Assembly (NCBI RefSeq): GCF_965644225.1
Contig: NZ_CBFFRJ010000010.1
Location: forward strand, 1-63,345
Reading direction: 5' to 3'
Source of the DNA: CBFFRJ01 sp965644225
Lineage (GTDB): Bacteria > Pseudomonadota > Gammaproteobacteria > Enterobacterales > Enterobacteriaceae
DNA length: 63,345 bases
Each line of letters starts with the position of its first letter. The first letter of the stretch is position 1. Of the stretch, positions 53,152 to 62,086 are shown piece after piece. The position numbers were made by a program, and so were the translations under genes. The notes beneath the pieces are model-generated. The model was not told where the DNA came from. It worked only from the letters and a program-made list of their open reading frames with translations, and did not search any database.

Positions 53152-54330
53152 ATGCAATTGCGTAAATTACTTCTGCCTGGGCTGCTGTCCGTCACCTTAT
53201 TGAGCGGTTGTTCCCTGTTTAGCGGCGAAGAAGATGTTGTGAAAATGTCTCCTCTGCCGACGGTTGAAAACCAGTTTACCCCGACCACTGCCTGGAGCAC
53301 CTCGGTAGGAAATGGTATCGGTGAGTTCTACTCCAATTTGCACCCGGCGCTGGATAGTGGGGTGGTATATGCCGCCGATCGTCATGGCACGGTGAAAGCG
53401 GTTAGCGAAAGCGATGGCAAAGAAGTGTGGTCGGTAAGCCTCGCGGAAAAATCCGGCTGGTTCTCAACCAGCCCGGCATTGCTCTCCGGTGGGGTGACGG
53501 TTGCAGGCGCGCATGTCTATGTGGGCAGCGAAAAAGCGAAAGTTTATGCCCTCAACACCAGCGATGGTGCGGTGGCATGGACGGCAACCGTTGCGGGTGA
53601 AGCCTTGTCCCGCCCGGTCGTCAGCGACGGTCTGGTATTGATCCACACCAGCAACGGTCAGTTGCAGGCGCTGGATGAGAGCACGGGCGCTATCAAATGG
53701 ACCGTTAACCTTGATATGCCATCCCTCTCTCTGCGCGGTGAATCTGCACCGGCCACGGCTTATGGCGCAGCCATTGTCGGTGGCGATAACGGTCGCGTAA
53801 GCGCGGTTCTGATGCAGCAGGGGCAGCTGATTTGGCAGCAACGTATTTCTCAGGCCACTGGCCCGACTGAAATCGATCGCCTGAGCGATGTCGATACCAC
53901 GCCGGTAATCGTCAACGGTGTCGTTTATGCGCTGGCTTACAATGGCAACCTGACAGCGATGGATCTGCGTAGCGGCCAGGTGATGTGGAAACGTGAACTG
54001 GGTTCAGTGAGCGATTTCATTGTTGATGGCAACCGCATCTATATGATCGATCAGAATGACCGAGTGCTGGCGCTGACCACCGATGGCGGCGTAACCCTGT
54101 GGACACAGAGCGATCTGTTGCACCGCAACCTGACGTCGCCGGTGTTGTACAATGGTTATATCGTTACCGGTGACAGTGAAGGCTATATGCACTGGATCAA
54201 CGTTGAAGATGGGCATTTTGTGGCACAGCAAAAAGTGGACAGCTCCGGTTTCCTGACCGATCCTGTTGTTGCTGATGGCAAACTGCTCATCCAGGCGAAA
54301 GACGGTACACTGTACGCTATTACGCGCTAA
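53152..54330 (+). CDS. bamB: BAM complex lipoprotein BamB
   Basis: BamB is an eight-bladed beta-propeller lipoprotein of the outer-membrane protein assembly machine. The 392-residue protein has the lipobox L-S-G-C with Cys20 and no Asp at +2, consistent with the outer membrane. PQQ-like propeller repeats are visible (VVYAADRHGTVKAVSESDGKEVW and later copies). Confidence 0.97.
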   Translation: MQLRKLLLPGLLSVTLLSGCSLFSGEEDVVKMSPLPTVENQFTPTTAWSTSVGNGIGEFYSNLHPALDSGVVYAADRHGTVKAVSESDGKEVWSVSLAEKSGWFSTSPALLSGGVTVAGAHVYVGSEKAKVYALNTSDGAVAWTATVAGEALSRPVVSDGLVLIHTSNGQLQALDESTGAIKWTVNLDMPSLSLRGESAPATAYGAAIVGGDNGRVSAVLMQQGQLIWQQRISQATGPTEIDRLSDVDTTPVIVNGVVYALAYNGNLTAMDLRSGQVMWKRELGSVSDFIVDGNRIYMIDQNDRVLALTTDGGVTLWTQSDLLHRNLTSPVLYNGYIVTGDSEGYMHWINVEDGHFVAQQKVDSSGFLTDPVVADGKLLIQAKDGTLYAITR

Positions 54331-54359
54331 TTCAGGCGTAGTCAGTCACTCGTCCGAAG

Positions 54360-54388
54360 ACGGCTCCTGTTGCAGGGGCCGTTTTACT
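54360..54388 (+). terminator. Intrinsic terminator after bamB
   Basis: A 10-bp stem (54360-54369 with 54373-54382, one T-G pair), loop TTG, then TTTTACTG. der may still be reached by read-through or its own promoter. Confidence 0.7.
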
Positions 54389-54453
54389 GTTTTTAAAGCG
54401 TCGCCTGTTGTGCGGCGTTCCTGGTTTTGAATTCAAAGTAATGAGGCTTTAAC

Positions 54454-55932
54454 ATGATACCTGTGGTCGCGCTGGTCGGGCGCCCTAACGTTGGAAAATC
54501 CACGCTTTTTAACCGTTTAACACGCACCCGTGATGCGCTGGTAGCGGATTTTCCGGGGCTGACCCGTGACCGTAAGTACGGTCGTGCAGAAGTCGAAGGT
54601 CGTGAGTTTATCTGTATCGACACGGGCGGTATTGACGGCACCGAAGACGGTGTGGAAACCCGTATGGCGGCACAATCGCTGCTGGCGATTGAAGAGGCTG
54701 ACGTTGTGCTGTTTATGGTGGATGCGCGTGCGGGCCTGATGCCTGCCGATGTAGCCATTGCTAAACATCTGCGTTCCCGCGAAAAACCCACTTTCCTGGT
54801 GGCGAATAAAACCGATGGCCTCGATCCCGATCAGGCGATTATCGATTTCTATTCACTGGGCTTAGGGGAAATTCATCCGATTGCGGCTTCCCATGGCCGT
54901 GGCGTACTGAGTCTGCTGGAGCATGTGCTGCTGCCGTGGATGGATGAACTCGACCCGAAAGAAGAAGTGGATGAAGAGGCTGAGTACTGGGCGCAGTTTG
55001 AAGCCGAGCAGAATGGCGGTGAAGTTGAAGAAGAGGAAGATACCTTCAATCCGCAGGATCTGCCGATCAAGCTGGCGATTGTTGGTCGTCCTAACGTCGG
55101 TAAGTCCACACTAACTAACCGTATTCTTGGTGAAGATCGTGTAGTGGTGTACGACATGCCGGGCACCACCCGCGACAGCATCTATATCCCGATGCAGCGT
55201 GATGAGCGTGAATACGTGCTTATCGATACTGCGGGTGTGCGTAAGCGTGGCAAGATTACTGAAGCGGTCGAAAAATTCTCGGTTATCAAAACGTTGCAGG
55301 CGATTGAAGACGCCAACGTCGTGATGCTGGTTATCGATGCGCGTGAGGGTATCTCCGATCAGGATCTCTCCCTGCTGGGCTTTATCCTCAATAGTGGGCG
55401 CTCACTGGTGATTGTGGTCAACAAGTGGGATGGCCTGAGCAACGAAGTGCGTGAGCAGGTAAAAGAGACCCTCGACTTCCGTCTGGGCTTTATTGATTTT
55501 GCCCGCGTGCACTTTATCTCTGCGCTGCACGGTAGCGGCGTAGGCAACCTGTTTGAGTCCGTGCGTGAAGCCTACGACAGCTCGACCCGTCGCGTAAGCA
55601 CGGCGATGCTGACCCGTATCATGAGCATGGCCGAAGAAGATCACCAGCCGCCGCTGGTGCGCGGTCGTCGCGTGAAGCTGAAATATGCCCATGCCGGTGG
55701 TTACAACCCGCCGATCGTGGTTATCCACGGCAACCAGGTGAAAGATCTGCCAGATTCTTACAAGCGTTATCTGATGAACTACTTCCGTAAATCGCTGGAC
55801 GTAATGGGTACGCCAATACGTATCCAGTTCAAGGAAGGTGAGAACCCGTTTGCCAACAAACGTAACACCCTCACGCCGAACCAGATGCGTAAGCGTAAGC
55901 GTTTGATCAAGCACATCAAAAAGAGTAAGTAA
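54454..55932 (+). CDS. der: Ribosome assembly GTPase Der (EngA)
   Basis: Der is a double-GTPase needed for 50S subunit assembly. The 492-residue protein has two G-domains, each with P-loop GRPNVGKST (at 9-17 and about 211-219), switch DTGG / DTAGV and NKTD / NKWD base-recognition motifs, joined by an acidic linker (EEVDEEAEYWAQFEAEQNGG), and a C-terminal KH-like domain. Confidence 0.97.
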   Translation: MIPVVALVGRPNVGKSTLFNRLTRTRDALVADFPGLTRDRKYGRAEVEGREFICIDTGGIDGTEDGVETRMAAQSLLAIEEADVVLFMVDARAGLMPADVAIAKHLRSREKPTFLVANKTDGLDPDQAIIDFYSLGLGEIHPIAASHGRGVLSLLEHVLLPWMDELDPKEEVDEEAEYWAQFEAEQNGGEVEEEEDTFNPQDLPIKLAIVGRPNVGKSTLTNRILGEDRVVVYDMPGTTRDSIYIPMQRDEREYVLIDTAGVRKRGKITEAVEKFSVIKTLQAIEDANVVMLVIDAREGISDQDLSLLGFILNSGRSLVIVVNKWDGLSNEVREQVKETLDFRLGFIDFARVHFISALHGSGVGNLFESVREAYDSSTRRVSTAMLTRIMSMAEEDHQPPLVRGRRVKLKYAHAGGYNPPIVVIHGNQVKDLPDSYKRYLMNYFRKSLDVMGTPIRIQFKEGENPFANKRNTLTPNQMRKRKRLIKHIKKSK

Positions 55933-55984
55933 GCGATAACACCCGGCGGCGAAGCTTGCCGGGTTATGCTTCGGGAGGATATGT

Positions 55985-56200
55985 ATGGAACTTAAATGCC
56001 CAACCTGCCATAACCCGCTCGAACTGGTTGGCACGCATGCGCACTGCTTTGGTTGCGATAAAGATTATCCGCTCAATGCGCTGTGCCCTGATTGCCATCA
56101 GCCGCTTGAGATCCTCAAAGCCTGCGGCGCAGTGGATTACTTCTGCGAGCATGGTCATGGACTGATTTCAAAAAAACGGGTGGAGTTTGTACCGCTCTGA
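55985..56200 (+). CDS. yfgJ: Zinc-ribbon protein YfgJ
   Basis: YfgJ is a 71-residue double zinc-ribbon protein of unknown role. Metal-ligand pairs are CPTC, CFGC, CPDC and a C-terminal Cys/His set (ACGAVDYFCEHGHGL). The C-terminal half is almost identical to E. coli. GGGAGGA precedes the ATG. A GC-rich hairpin (55941-55947 with 55958-55964) separates it from der. Confidence 0.9.
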   Translation: MELKCPTCHNPLELVGTHAHCFGCDKDYPLNALCPDCHQPLEILKACGAVDYFCEHGHGLISKKRVEFVPL

Positions 56201-56205
56201 AATAA

Positions 56206-56235
56206 AAATGCCGCACTCAGATGCGGCATTTTTTT
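56206..56235. terminator. Bidirectional terminator between yfgJ and xseA
   Basis: Perfect 10-bp stem AAATGCCGCA / TGCGGCATTT, 6-base loop, with T-runs on both strands (TTTTTTT after, TTTTTATTT on the minus strand). Confidence 0.92.
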
Positions 56236-57590
56236 CAGGCTTTTTTCGCCGGAATAATATTTTTCACTTCGCTTTCCAGCCAGCCATCCTTCACCCGCGT
56301 GGTCAGCATGTCGCCTTTATGCACCTGGGCGGTCTGTTTCAGTACTTTCCCGTCGCTGGCCGTTGTCACACTGTAGCCACGGGAGAGCGTCGCCAGCGGG
56401 CTCACGGCTTCAAGATGCGTGATGGCTGTTCCAAAGCGCTCGCGCGTCTGGCTCATACGCGACTGAATAGCCTGGGCTAAACGAAATTCAAGCTGCTGAA
56501 CACGGCTCTGGGCACGATGGATTTTTGGCTGCGGATTTTGTGTATTCAGCCGCTGAGTTAAACGCTGCTGGCGAACGGACGCCTGACGGAACTGGCTATC
56601 CAGCGCATTACGCATTCTTTGCTGCAAACGTTCAAGAATGGTTTGCTGGCGGGCCAGTCGCAGCTGCGGGTGCTGTTGCTGCAAGCGATGGTGTAGCTGG
56701 GTAAAGCGACGCGTACGGTTTGCCAGGTAAAAGTCCATTGCCATCTCCAGCCGCTGTTGCGCTGACTGGATCTGGCACACCAGTTCGGCCTGGTTGCGAC
56801 TGACGATCTCGGCGGCAGCGGAGGGGGTTGGCGCGCGAATATCAGCCACAAAATCAGCAATGGTGACGTCTGTTTCATGGCCGACGGCACTGACGACCGG
56901 AATGGCGCTGGCAAAAATAGCCCGCGCAACGCGTTCGTCGTTAAAACTCCATAAATCTTCCAGCGAACCGCCGCCACGCCCGACGATCAATACATCACAC
57001 TCCTGACGGAGGTTGGCAAGTTCAATGGTGCGAACGATTTGCCCTGGTGCGTCATCGCCCTGAACCGGAGTGGGGTAGATAACGACCGGCAGTGACGGGT
57101 CACGGCGTTTGAGTACGTGCAGAATGTCGTGCAGGGCAGCGCCGGTTTTTGAGGTAATCACGCCAATGCAGCTGGCAGGCGAGGGAAGAGGCTGCTTAAA
57201 CTGCTGATCAAACAGGCCTTCAGCGGAAAGGGCAGCTTTGAGCTGCTCATACTTTTGCTGCAATAAGCCTTCGCCCGCAGGCTGCATGCTCTCAACGATA
57301 ATCTGGTAATCGCCACGCGGGTCATACAGCGTTACGGAGGCGCGCACCAGCACCTGTTGGCCGTGCTGAGGGCGAAACGTCACCCGACGATTGCTGTTAC
57401 GGAACATGGCGCCGCGCACCTGGGCGGTGTCATCTTTCAGGGTGAAGTACCAGTGGCCGGAGGAGGGCTGGGAGAAATTGGAAATTTCGCCGGTTATCCA
57501 TACCTGACCCATTTCGCGTTCCAGCAGGCTACGAACCGTTTGATTGAGGCGGCTTACGGTAAATATTGAGGGGCTTTGCGAAGGCGACAT
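56235..57590 (-). CDS. xseA: Exonuclease VII large subunit XseA
   Basis: XseA is the catalytic large subunit of exonuclease VII, which degrades single-stranded DNA from both ends. The 451-residue protein has an N-terminal OB-fold (VWITGEISNFSQPSSGHWYFTLKD), the catalytic core with GRGGGSLEDLWSFNDE and VGHETDVTIADFVADIRAPTPSAAAE, a long coiled coil rich in Q and R (about 270-400) and a C-terminal domain. Divergent from guaB. Confidence 0.96.
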   Translation of the reverse strand: MSPSQSPSIFTVSRLNQTVRSLLEREMGQVWITGEISNFSQPSSGHWYFTLKDDTAQVRGAMFRNSNRRVTFRPQHGQQVLVRASVTLYDPRGDYQIIVESMQPAGEGLLQQKYEQLKAALSAEGLFDQQFKQPLPSPASCIGVITSKTGAALHDILHVLKRRDPSLPVVIYPTPVQGDDAPGQIVRTIELANLRQECDVLIVGRGGGSLEDLWSFNDERVARAIFASAIPVVSAVGHETDVTIADFVADIRAPTPSAAAEIVSRNQAELVCQIQSAQQRLEMAMDFYLANRTRRFTQLHHRLQQQHPQLRLARQQTILERLQQRMRNALDSQFRQASVRQQRLTQRLNTQNPQPKIHRAQSRVQQLEFRLAQAIQSRMSQTRERFGTAITHLEAVSPLATLSRGYSVTTASDGKVLKQTAQVHKGDMLTTRVKDGWLESEVKNIIPAKKA

Positions 57591-57682
57591 GTGAGCTGGA
57601 TCAAATTCTAAATCAGCAGGTTATTCAGTCGATAGTAACCCGCAGGGAGATGAGCGCAAGTATTTTTTGCAAAAAAATGTGG

Positions 57683-57708
57683 AAGCAATCGGTTACGCTC
57701 TGTATAAT
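57683..57708 (+). promoter_or_regulatory. guaBA promoter with PurR-like box
   Basis: -10 TATAAT lies at 57703-57708. AAGCAATCGGTTACGC (57683-57698) matches the PurR consensus at 11 of 16 positions and lies where the E. coli guaBA PurR site lies. The -35 is weak (TGGAAG at 57680-57685). Confidence 0.65.
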
Positions 57709-57751
57709 GCCACGGCAATATTTAACCACCCCCAGGTCAGAGATATTGCCC

Positions 57752-59218
57752 ATGCTACGTATCGCTAAAGAAGCCCTGACGTTTGACGACGTCCTCCTCG
57801 TTCCCGCTCACTCAACCGTTCTGCCGAATACTGCCGATCTGAGTACTCAGCTTACCAAATCCATTCGCCTGAACATTCCTATGCTCTCCGCAGCTATGGA
57901 CACTGTCACGGAAGCACGCCTGGCTATCGCCCTGGCGCAGGAAGGCGGCATTGGCTTTATTCACAAAAACATGTCTATCGAGCGCCAGGCTGAAGAAGTT
58001 AAGCGCGTGAAGAAACATGAGTCCGGTATTGTTACCGATCCTCAGACCGTGCTGCCGACCACCACCCTGCGTGAAGTGAAGGAACTGACCGAACGTAACG
58101 GTTTCGCTGGCTACCCGGTGGTGACTGAAGATAACGAACTGGTGGGTATCATTACCGGCCGTGACGTGCGTTTCGTGACTGACCTGAACCAGCCGGTAAG
58201 TGTTTACATGACGCCGAAAGAGCGTCTGGTAACCGTGCGTGAAGGCGAAACCCGTGATGTGGTCTTCGCGAAGATGCATGAAAAACGTGTTGAGAAAGCG
58301 CTGGTTGTGGATGAAAGCTTCCATCTGCGCGGCATGATCACCGTTAAAGACTTCCAGAAAGCAGAACGTAAACCGAACGCCTGTAAAGATGAGCATGGCC
58401 GTCTGCGAGTAGGTGCGGCGGTTGGCGCTGGTGCCGGTAACGAAGAGCGTGTTGACGCGCTGGTTGCCGCAGGCGTTGACGTGCTGCTGATCGACTCCTC
58501 ACACGGTCACTCCGAAGGCGTTCTGCAACGTATTCGCGAAACCCGCGCTAAATACCCGGACCTGCAAATCATCGGCGGTAACGTCGCAACCGGTTCCGGC
58601 GCACGTGCGCTGGCAGAAGCCGGTTGCAGCGCAGTAAAAGTAGGTATCGGCCCTGGCTCTATCTGTACCACCCGTATTGTTACCGGCGTGGGTGTTCCGC
58701 AGATCACCGCCGTTTCTGACGCGGTTGAAGCGCTGGAAGGCACCGGTATTCCGGTTATCGCCGATGGTGGTATTCGCTTCTCAGGCGACATCGCCAAAGC
58801 CATCGCGGCAGGCGCTGCTGCGGTCATGGTCGGTTCCATGCTGGCAGGTACTGAAGAATCTCCGGGTGAAATCGAACTGTTCCAGGGGCGTTCTTACAAA
58901 TCCTACCGTGGTATGGGTTCCCTGGGCGCGATGTCCAAAGGCTCTTCTGACCGTTACTTCCAGACCGATAACGCCGCAGACAAGCTGGTGCCGGAAGGTA
59001 TCGAAGGCCGCGTGGCCTATAAAGGCTACCTGAAAGAGATCATTCACCAGCAAATGGGCGGCCTGCGTTCCTGTATGGGTCTGACCGGCTGTGGTACTAT
59101 CGACCTGCTGCGTACTCAGGCGGAATTTGTACGTATCAGCGGTGCGGGCATCCAGGAAAGCCACGTCCACGATGTGACCATCACCAAGGAATCCCCGAAC
59201 TACCGTATGGGCTCCTGA
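57752..59218 (+). CDS. guaB: IMP dehydrogenase GuaB
   Basis: GuaB oxidises IMP to XMP, the committed step to GMP. The ATG at 57752 (MLRIAKEALTFDDV) gives 488 residues, equal to E. coli. A pair of CBS domains (about 93-205) interrupts the barrel; the catalytic cysteine is in GPGSICTTRIV (305) and the flap and phosphate loop are intact. A much longer in-frame extension upstream crosses the promoter and is rejected. Confidence 0.97.
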   Translation: MLRIAKEALTFDDVLLVPAHSTVLPNTADLSTQLTKSIRLNIPMLSAAMDTVTEARLAIALAQEGGIGFIHKNMSIERQAEEVKRVKKHESGIVTDPQTVLPTTTLREVKELTERNGFAGYPVVTEDNELVGIITGRDVRFVTDLNQPVSVYMTPKERLVTVREGETRDVVFAKMHEKRVEKALVVDESFHLRGMITVKDFQKAERKPNACKDEHGRLRVGAAVGAGAGNEERVDALVAAGVDVLLIDSSHGHSEGVLQRIRETRAKYPDLQIIGGNVATGSGARALAEAGCSAVKVGIGPGSICTTRIVTGVGVPQITAVSDAVEALEGTGIPVIADGGIRFSGDIAKAIAAGAAAVMVGSMLAGTEESPGEIELFQGRSYKSYRGMGSLGAMSKGSSDRYFQTDNAADKLVPEGIEGRVAYKGYLKEIIHQQMGGLRSCMGLTGCGTIDLLRTQAEFVRISGAGIQESHVHDVTITKESPNYRMGS

Positions 59219-59228
59219 TCCGTTTCCA

Positions 59229-59254
59229 CGCCCGGCTACACGCCGGGCGATTTT
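59229..59254 (+). other. Stem-loop between guaB and guaA
   Basis: Perfect 8-bp stem CGCCCGGC / GCCGGGCG, loop TACAC, then ATTTT. It may protect guaB mRNA or cause weak termination inside the operon. Confidence 0.5.
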
Positions 59255-59281
59255 GTTTCACTTGCCTCGGAATTAGCGTCA

Positions 59282-60859
59282 ATGACGGAAAACATTCATA
59301 AACATCGCATTCTTATCCTGGATTTCGGCTCCCAGTACACGCAATTAGTGGCCCGCCGTGTGCGTGAGCTCGGCGTTTACTGCGAACTGTGGGCATGGGA
59401 TGTCACCGAAGCGCAGATCCGCGAATTCAACCCAAGCGGTATCATTCTGTCCGGCGGCCCGGAAAGCACCACCGAAGACAACAGCCCGCGCGCGCCGCAA
59501 TACGTCTTTGAAGCCGGTGTTCCGGTATTTGGCGTGTGCTACGGCATGCAGACCATGGCAATGCAGCTTGGCGGCCATGTTGAAGGCTCCAGCGAGCGTG
59601 AGTTTGGCTATGCGCAGGTTGAAGTTCAGACCGACAGCGCGCTGGTGCGTGGTATCGAAGATGCCCTGACCGCCGACGGTAAAGCACTACTGGACGTGTG
59701 GATGAGCCATGGCGACAAAGTGACGGCGATCCCGTCTGACTTCGTGACCGTTGCCAGCACCGAGACCTGCCCGTTCGCCATTATGGCTAATGAAGAGAAA
59801 CGCTTCTACGGCGTGCAGTTCCACCCGGAAGTGACGCACACCCGCCAGGGACTGCGCATGCTGGAGCGTTTCGTTATCGATATCTGCCAGTGTGAAGCTC
59901 TGTGGACCCCGGCGAAAATTATCGATGACGCCATTGAGCGTATTCGTGCGCAGGTTGGCGACGACAAAGTGATCCTCGGCCTCTCCGGCGGCGTGGACTC
60001 CTCCGTTACCGCAATGCTGCTGCACCGTGCTATCGGTAAAAACCTGACCTGCGTCTTCGTCGATAACGGCCTGCTGCGTCTGAACGAAGCAGAGCAGGTA
60101 ATGGACATGTTCGGCGACCATTTCGGTCTCAACATCATCCACGTTGAAGGCGAATCCCGCTTCCTGTCTGAACTGGCAGGCGAAAACGATCCGGAAGCCA
60201 AACGTAAAATCATCGGTCGCGTATTCGTTGAGATCTTCGACGAAGAAGCGCTGAAGCTGGAAGACGTGAAGTGGCTGGCGCAGGGAACGATTTACCCTGA
60301 CGTGATCGAATCTGCCGCTTCCGCCACCGGTAAAGCACACGTTATCAAATCTCACCACAACGTGGGCGGCCTGCCGAAAGAGATGAAGATGGGTCTGGTT
60401 GAACCGCTGCGTGAGCTGTTCAAAGACGAAGTGCGCAAAATCGGTCTGGAGCTGGGCCTGCCGTACAACATGCTCTACCGTCACCCGTTCCCGGGTCCGG
60501 GTCTCGGCGTGCGCGTGCTGGGCGAAGTGAAGAAAGAGTACTGCGACCTGCTGCGCCGTGCCGATGCTATCTTCATCGAAGAGCTGCATAAAGCCGACCT
60601 GTACAACAAAGTCAGCCAGGCCTTCACCGTCTTCCTGCCGGTACGTTCCGTTGGCGTAATGGGCGATGGCCGTAAGTACGACTGGGTTGTCTCCCTGCGC
60701 GCTGTTGAAACCATCGACTTTATGACCGCGCACTGGGCGCAACTGCCGTACGATTTCCTCGGCCGTGTCTCCAACCGCATCATCAACGAAGTCGATGGCA
60801 TCTCCCGCGTGGTGTATGACATCAGCGGTAAGCCGCCAGCGACGATTGAGTGGGAATGA
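59282..60859 (+). CDS. guaA: GMP synthase GuaA
   Basis: GuaA aminates XMP to GMP with glutamine and ATP. The 525 residues equal E. coli. The class I amidotransferase triad is Cys86 (GVCYGMQ), His181 and Glu183 (QFHPEVTH). The ATP-pyrophosphatase P-loop is GLSGGVDSS, and the C-terminal dimer domain ends in the usual ATIEWE. The 3' end of guaA is a known integration site for genomic islands; the coding end here is intact. Confidence 0.97.
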   Translation: MTENIHKHRILILDFGSQYTQLVARRVRELGVYCELWAWDVTEAQIREFNPSGIILSGGPESTTEDNSPRAPQYVFEAGVPVFGVCYGMQTMAMQLGGHVEGSSEREFGYAQVEVQTDSALVRGIEDALTADGKALLDVWMSHGDKVTAIPSDFVTVASTETCPFAIMANEEKRFYGVQFHPEVTHTRQGLRMLERFVIDICQCEALWTPAKIIDDAIERIRAQVGDDKVILGLSGGVDSSVTAMLLHRAIGKNLTCVFVDNGLLRLNEAEQVMDMFGDHFGLNIIHVEGESRFLSELAGENDPEAKRKIIGRVFVEIFDEEALKLEDVKWLAQGTIYPDVIESAASATGKAHVIKSHHNVGGLPKEMKMGLVEPLRELFKDEVRKIGLELGLPYNMLYRHPFPGPGLGVRVLGEVKKEYCDLLRRADAIFIEELHKADLYNKVSQAFTVFLPVRSVGVMGDGRKYDWVVSLRAVETIDFMTAHWAQLPYDFLGRVSNRIINEVDGISRVVYDISGKPPATIEWE

Positions 60860-60901
60860 TTTAACGTCTCAGCCTGCACGTAAAAGCAGTAAAGTACCTC
60901 T

Positions 60902-60927
60902 AAGCCCGCGTAACTGCGGGTTTTTTT
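60902..60927 (+). terminator. Intrinsic terminator of guaBA
   Basis: CCCGC (60905-60909) pairs with GCGGG (60916-60920) and is followed by seven T. Confidence 0.85.
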
Positions 60928-61077
60928 GTTTTTGTGTCTGGCACTTTCTGGCAGTTGCAGTGTAAGCATCCCTGAAATCCGCACCATTCACATTTAGATA
61001 TCTTCCGACATACTGAACATGCCCTTTAATGTCCACTCATCTCCGAAACGCAGGTAATCAGATGGGGGATTGTTGAT

Positions 61078-61099
61078 GGTCTAAATTAGGTCTATATTA
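61078..61099 (+). promoter_or_regulatory. Tandem 11-bp repeats upstream of the antitoxin
   Basis: GGTCTAAATTA (61078-61088) is followed directly by GGTCTATATTA (61089-61099), one mismatch. The second copy contains TATATT, a likely -10. The start codon follows 38 bases later. Type II antitoxins usually bind such repeats over their own promoter, so this is a candidate operator. Confidence 0.5.
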
Positions 61100-61136
61100 A
61101 AACCAATCATAGCCCATGACTATCAGGTAGACGCTC

Positions 61137-61370
61137 ATGAAAATAGAGACAATCAGCTACGTTAAAAAAAACGCAGCAACGCTTGATCTGTCAGAACCCA
61201 TCCTGGTCACCCAAAATGGTGTGCCTGCTTATGTCATAGAGTCCTATGAACAGCAGCAGGAAAGGGAAAATGCCATTGCCTTGCTGAAGTTGCTTACTCT
61301 GTCAGAGAAAGATAAAGCTGAAGGGCGCGTGTTCTCAAAAGACCAACTGCTGGATGGCCTTGCGGATTAA
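61137..61370 (+). CDS. Phd/YefM family antitoxin
   Basis: This 77-residue protein matches the Phd/YefM pattern: N-terminal DNA-binding fold with a beta-strand core (ISYVKKNAATLDLSEPILVTQNGVPAYVIESYEQ) and a charged, probably disordered C-terminal tail (LTLSEKDKAEGRVFSKDQLLDGL) that would wrap the toxin. AGGTAG precedes the ATG. The toxin gene starts 30 bases after its stop. Specific family member not recognised. Confidence 0.85.
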   Translation: MKIETISYVKKNAATLDLSEPILVTQNGVPAYVIESYEQQQERENAIALLKLLTLSEKDKAEGRVFSKDQLLDGLAD

Positions 61371-61400
61371 ACGTCGAGCACTCAACGCTAAGGGACTTCT

Positions 61401-61733
61401 ATGGAACAGCAGGTGACCTTTGAGTACACGCTTACGGTAAAACACTGTATCGACACAATAGCGGTTTTTTTGCGTCGTGTTGAAGTTGAGCCACGTCCGG
61501 TTATCGCAGATATACTCACGCAGTTTGAGAGTACCGTTGGTCAGTTCCCTCTGGGATGCCAGATTTGCCCTGAACTGCTGAAAATTGGCTGTGCAAAGTA
61601 CCGGGAGTTTAATCACGCTGAAGGCTACCGGGTTTTGTATTCCGTAGACGGAACCTTAGTGACCGCGCATGCAATCCTGGCACATCGGCAGGACATCCAG
61701 CAGCTGCTGTTTAAGCGTCTGATCATCGCCTGA
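61401..61733 (+). CDS. RelE/ParE family toxin
   Basis: This 110-residue protein is the likely toxin of the pair. The C-terminal half has the RelE/ParE strand pattern (KYREFNHAEGYRVLYSVDGTLVTAHAILAHRQDIQQLL), with the conserved arginine before VLYSV and the final helix. The N-terminus starts like ParE (VTFEYTLTVKHCIDTIAVFL). Whether it cuts mRNA or targets gyrase cannot be told; the lysines and histidines typical of RelE nuclease sites are not obvious. AAGGGA precedes the ATG. Confidence 0.82.
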   Translation: MEQQVTFEYTLTVKHCIDTIAVFLRRVEVEPRPVIADILTQFESTVGQFPLGCQICPELLKIGCAKYREFNHAEGYRVLYSVDGTLVTAHAILAHRQDIQQLLFKRLIIA

Positions 61734-62086
61734 TAACCCGAGCAGTTTGCAAATGCCAATTGTCTGGCAGTGATGCGGGTCTAAGATGGCTGGATGTAAC
61801 TTATATGTAATTAATAGTTTACAGCCTCAGCTTATCATTCTTACGGCGTTAAAAACGACATTATATCGGGGGAGGTATGCTAAGCAACGTATACGGCAGT
61901 AAATAATAGATGTAGTAATATCAAATGCAATTATTTAGTTATGGCGATAATTATTTTACTAGTGAGGCTGGCTTTTTTATTAAAGATATGATAATAATAA
62001 AAATTATGACCTTCAGAAAATAATATTGCTAATTTTGGTAATGTAAGTGGTCATGTTATTTTATGTTAGATTTATAAGGTGGATTT
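61734..62086. other. AT-rich gap after the toxin gene
   Basis: No convincing gene lies in these 353 bases. AT content rises sharply from about 61,800. A 32-codon frame at 61925-62023 (MQLFSYGDNYFTSEAG...) has no ribosome site. The change in composition suggests a junction between the TA module and foreign DNA. No obvious terminator or repeat was found. Confidence 0.6.

Noticed and set aside
57566..57751. 62-residue extension of GuaB
   Set aside because: It would span the guaBA promoter and the PurR-like box; the family start is MLRIAKEALT.
59687..60742. 351-codon open frame antisense to guaA
   Set aside because: Shadow of the strong codon bias of guaA; the predicted protein is rich in His, Phe and Val with no recognisable domain.
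61925..62023. 32-codon frame in the gap after the toxin gene
   Set aside because: No ribosome site, very AT-rich, and frames of this length are expected by chance in such DNA.
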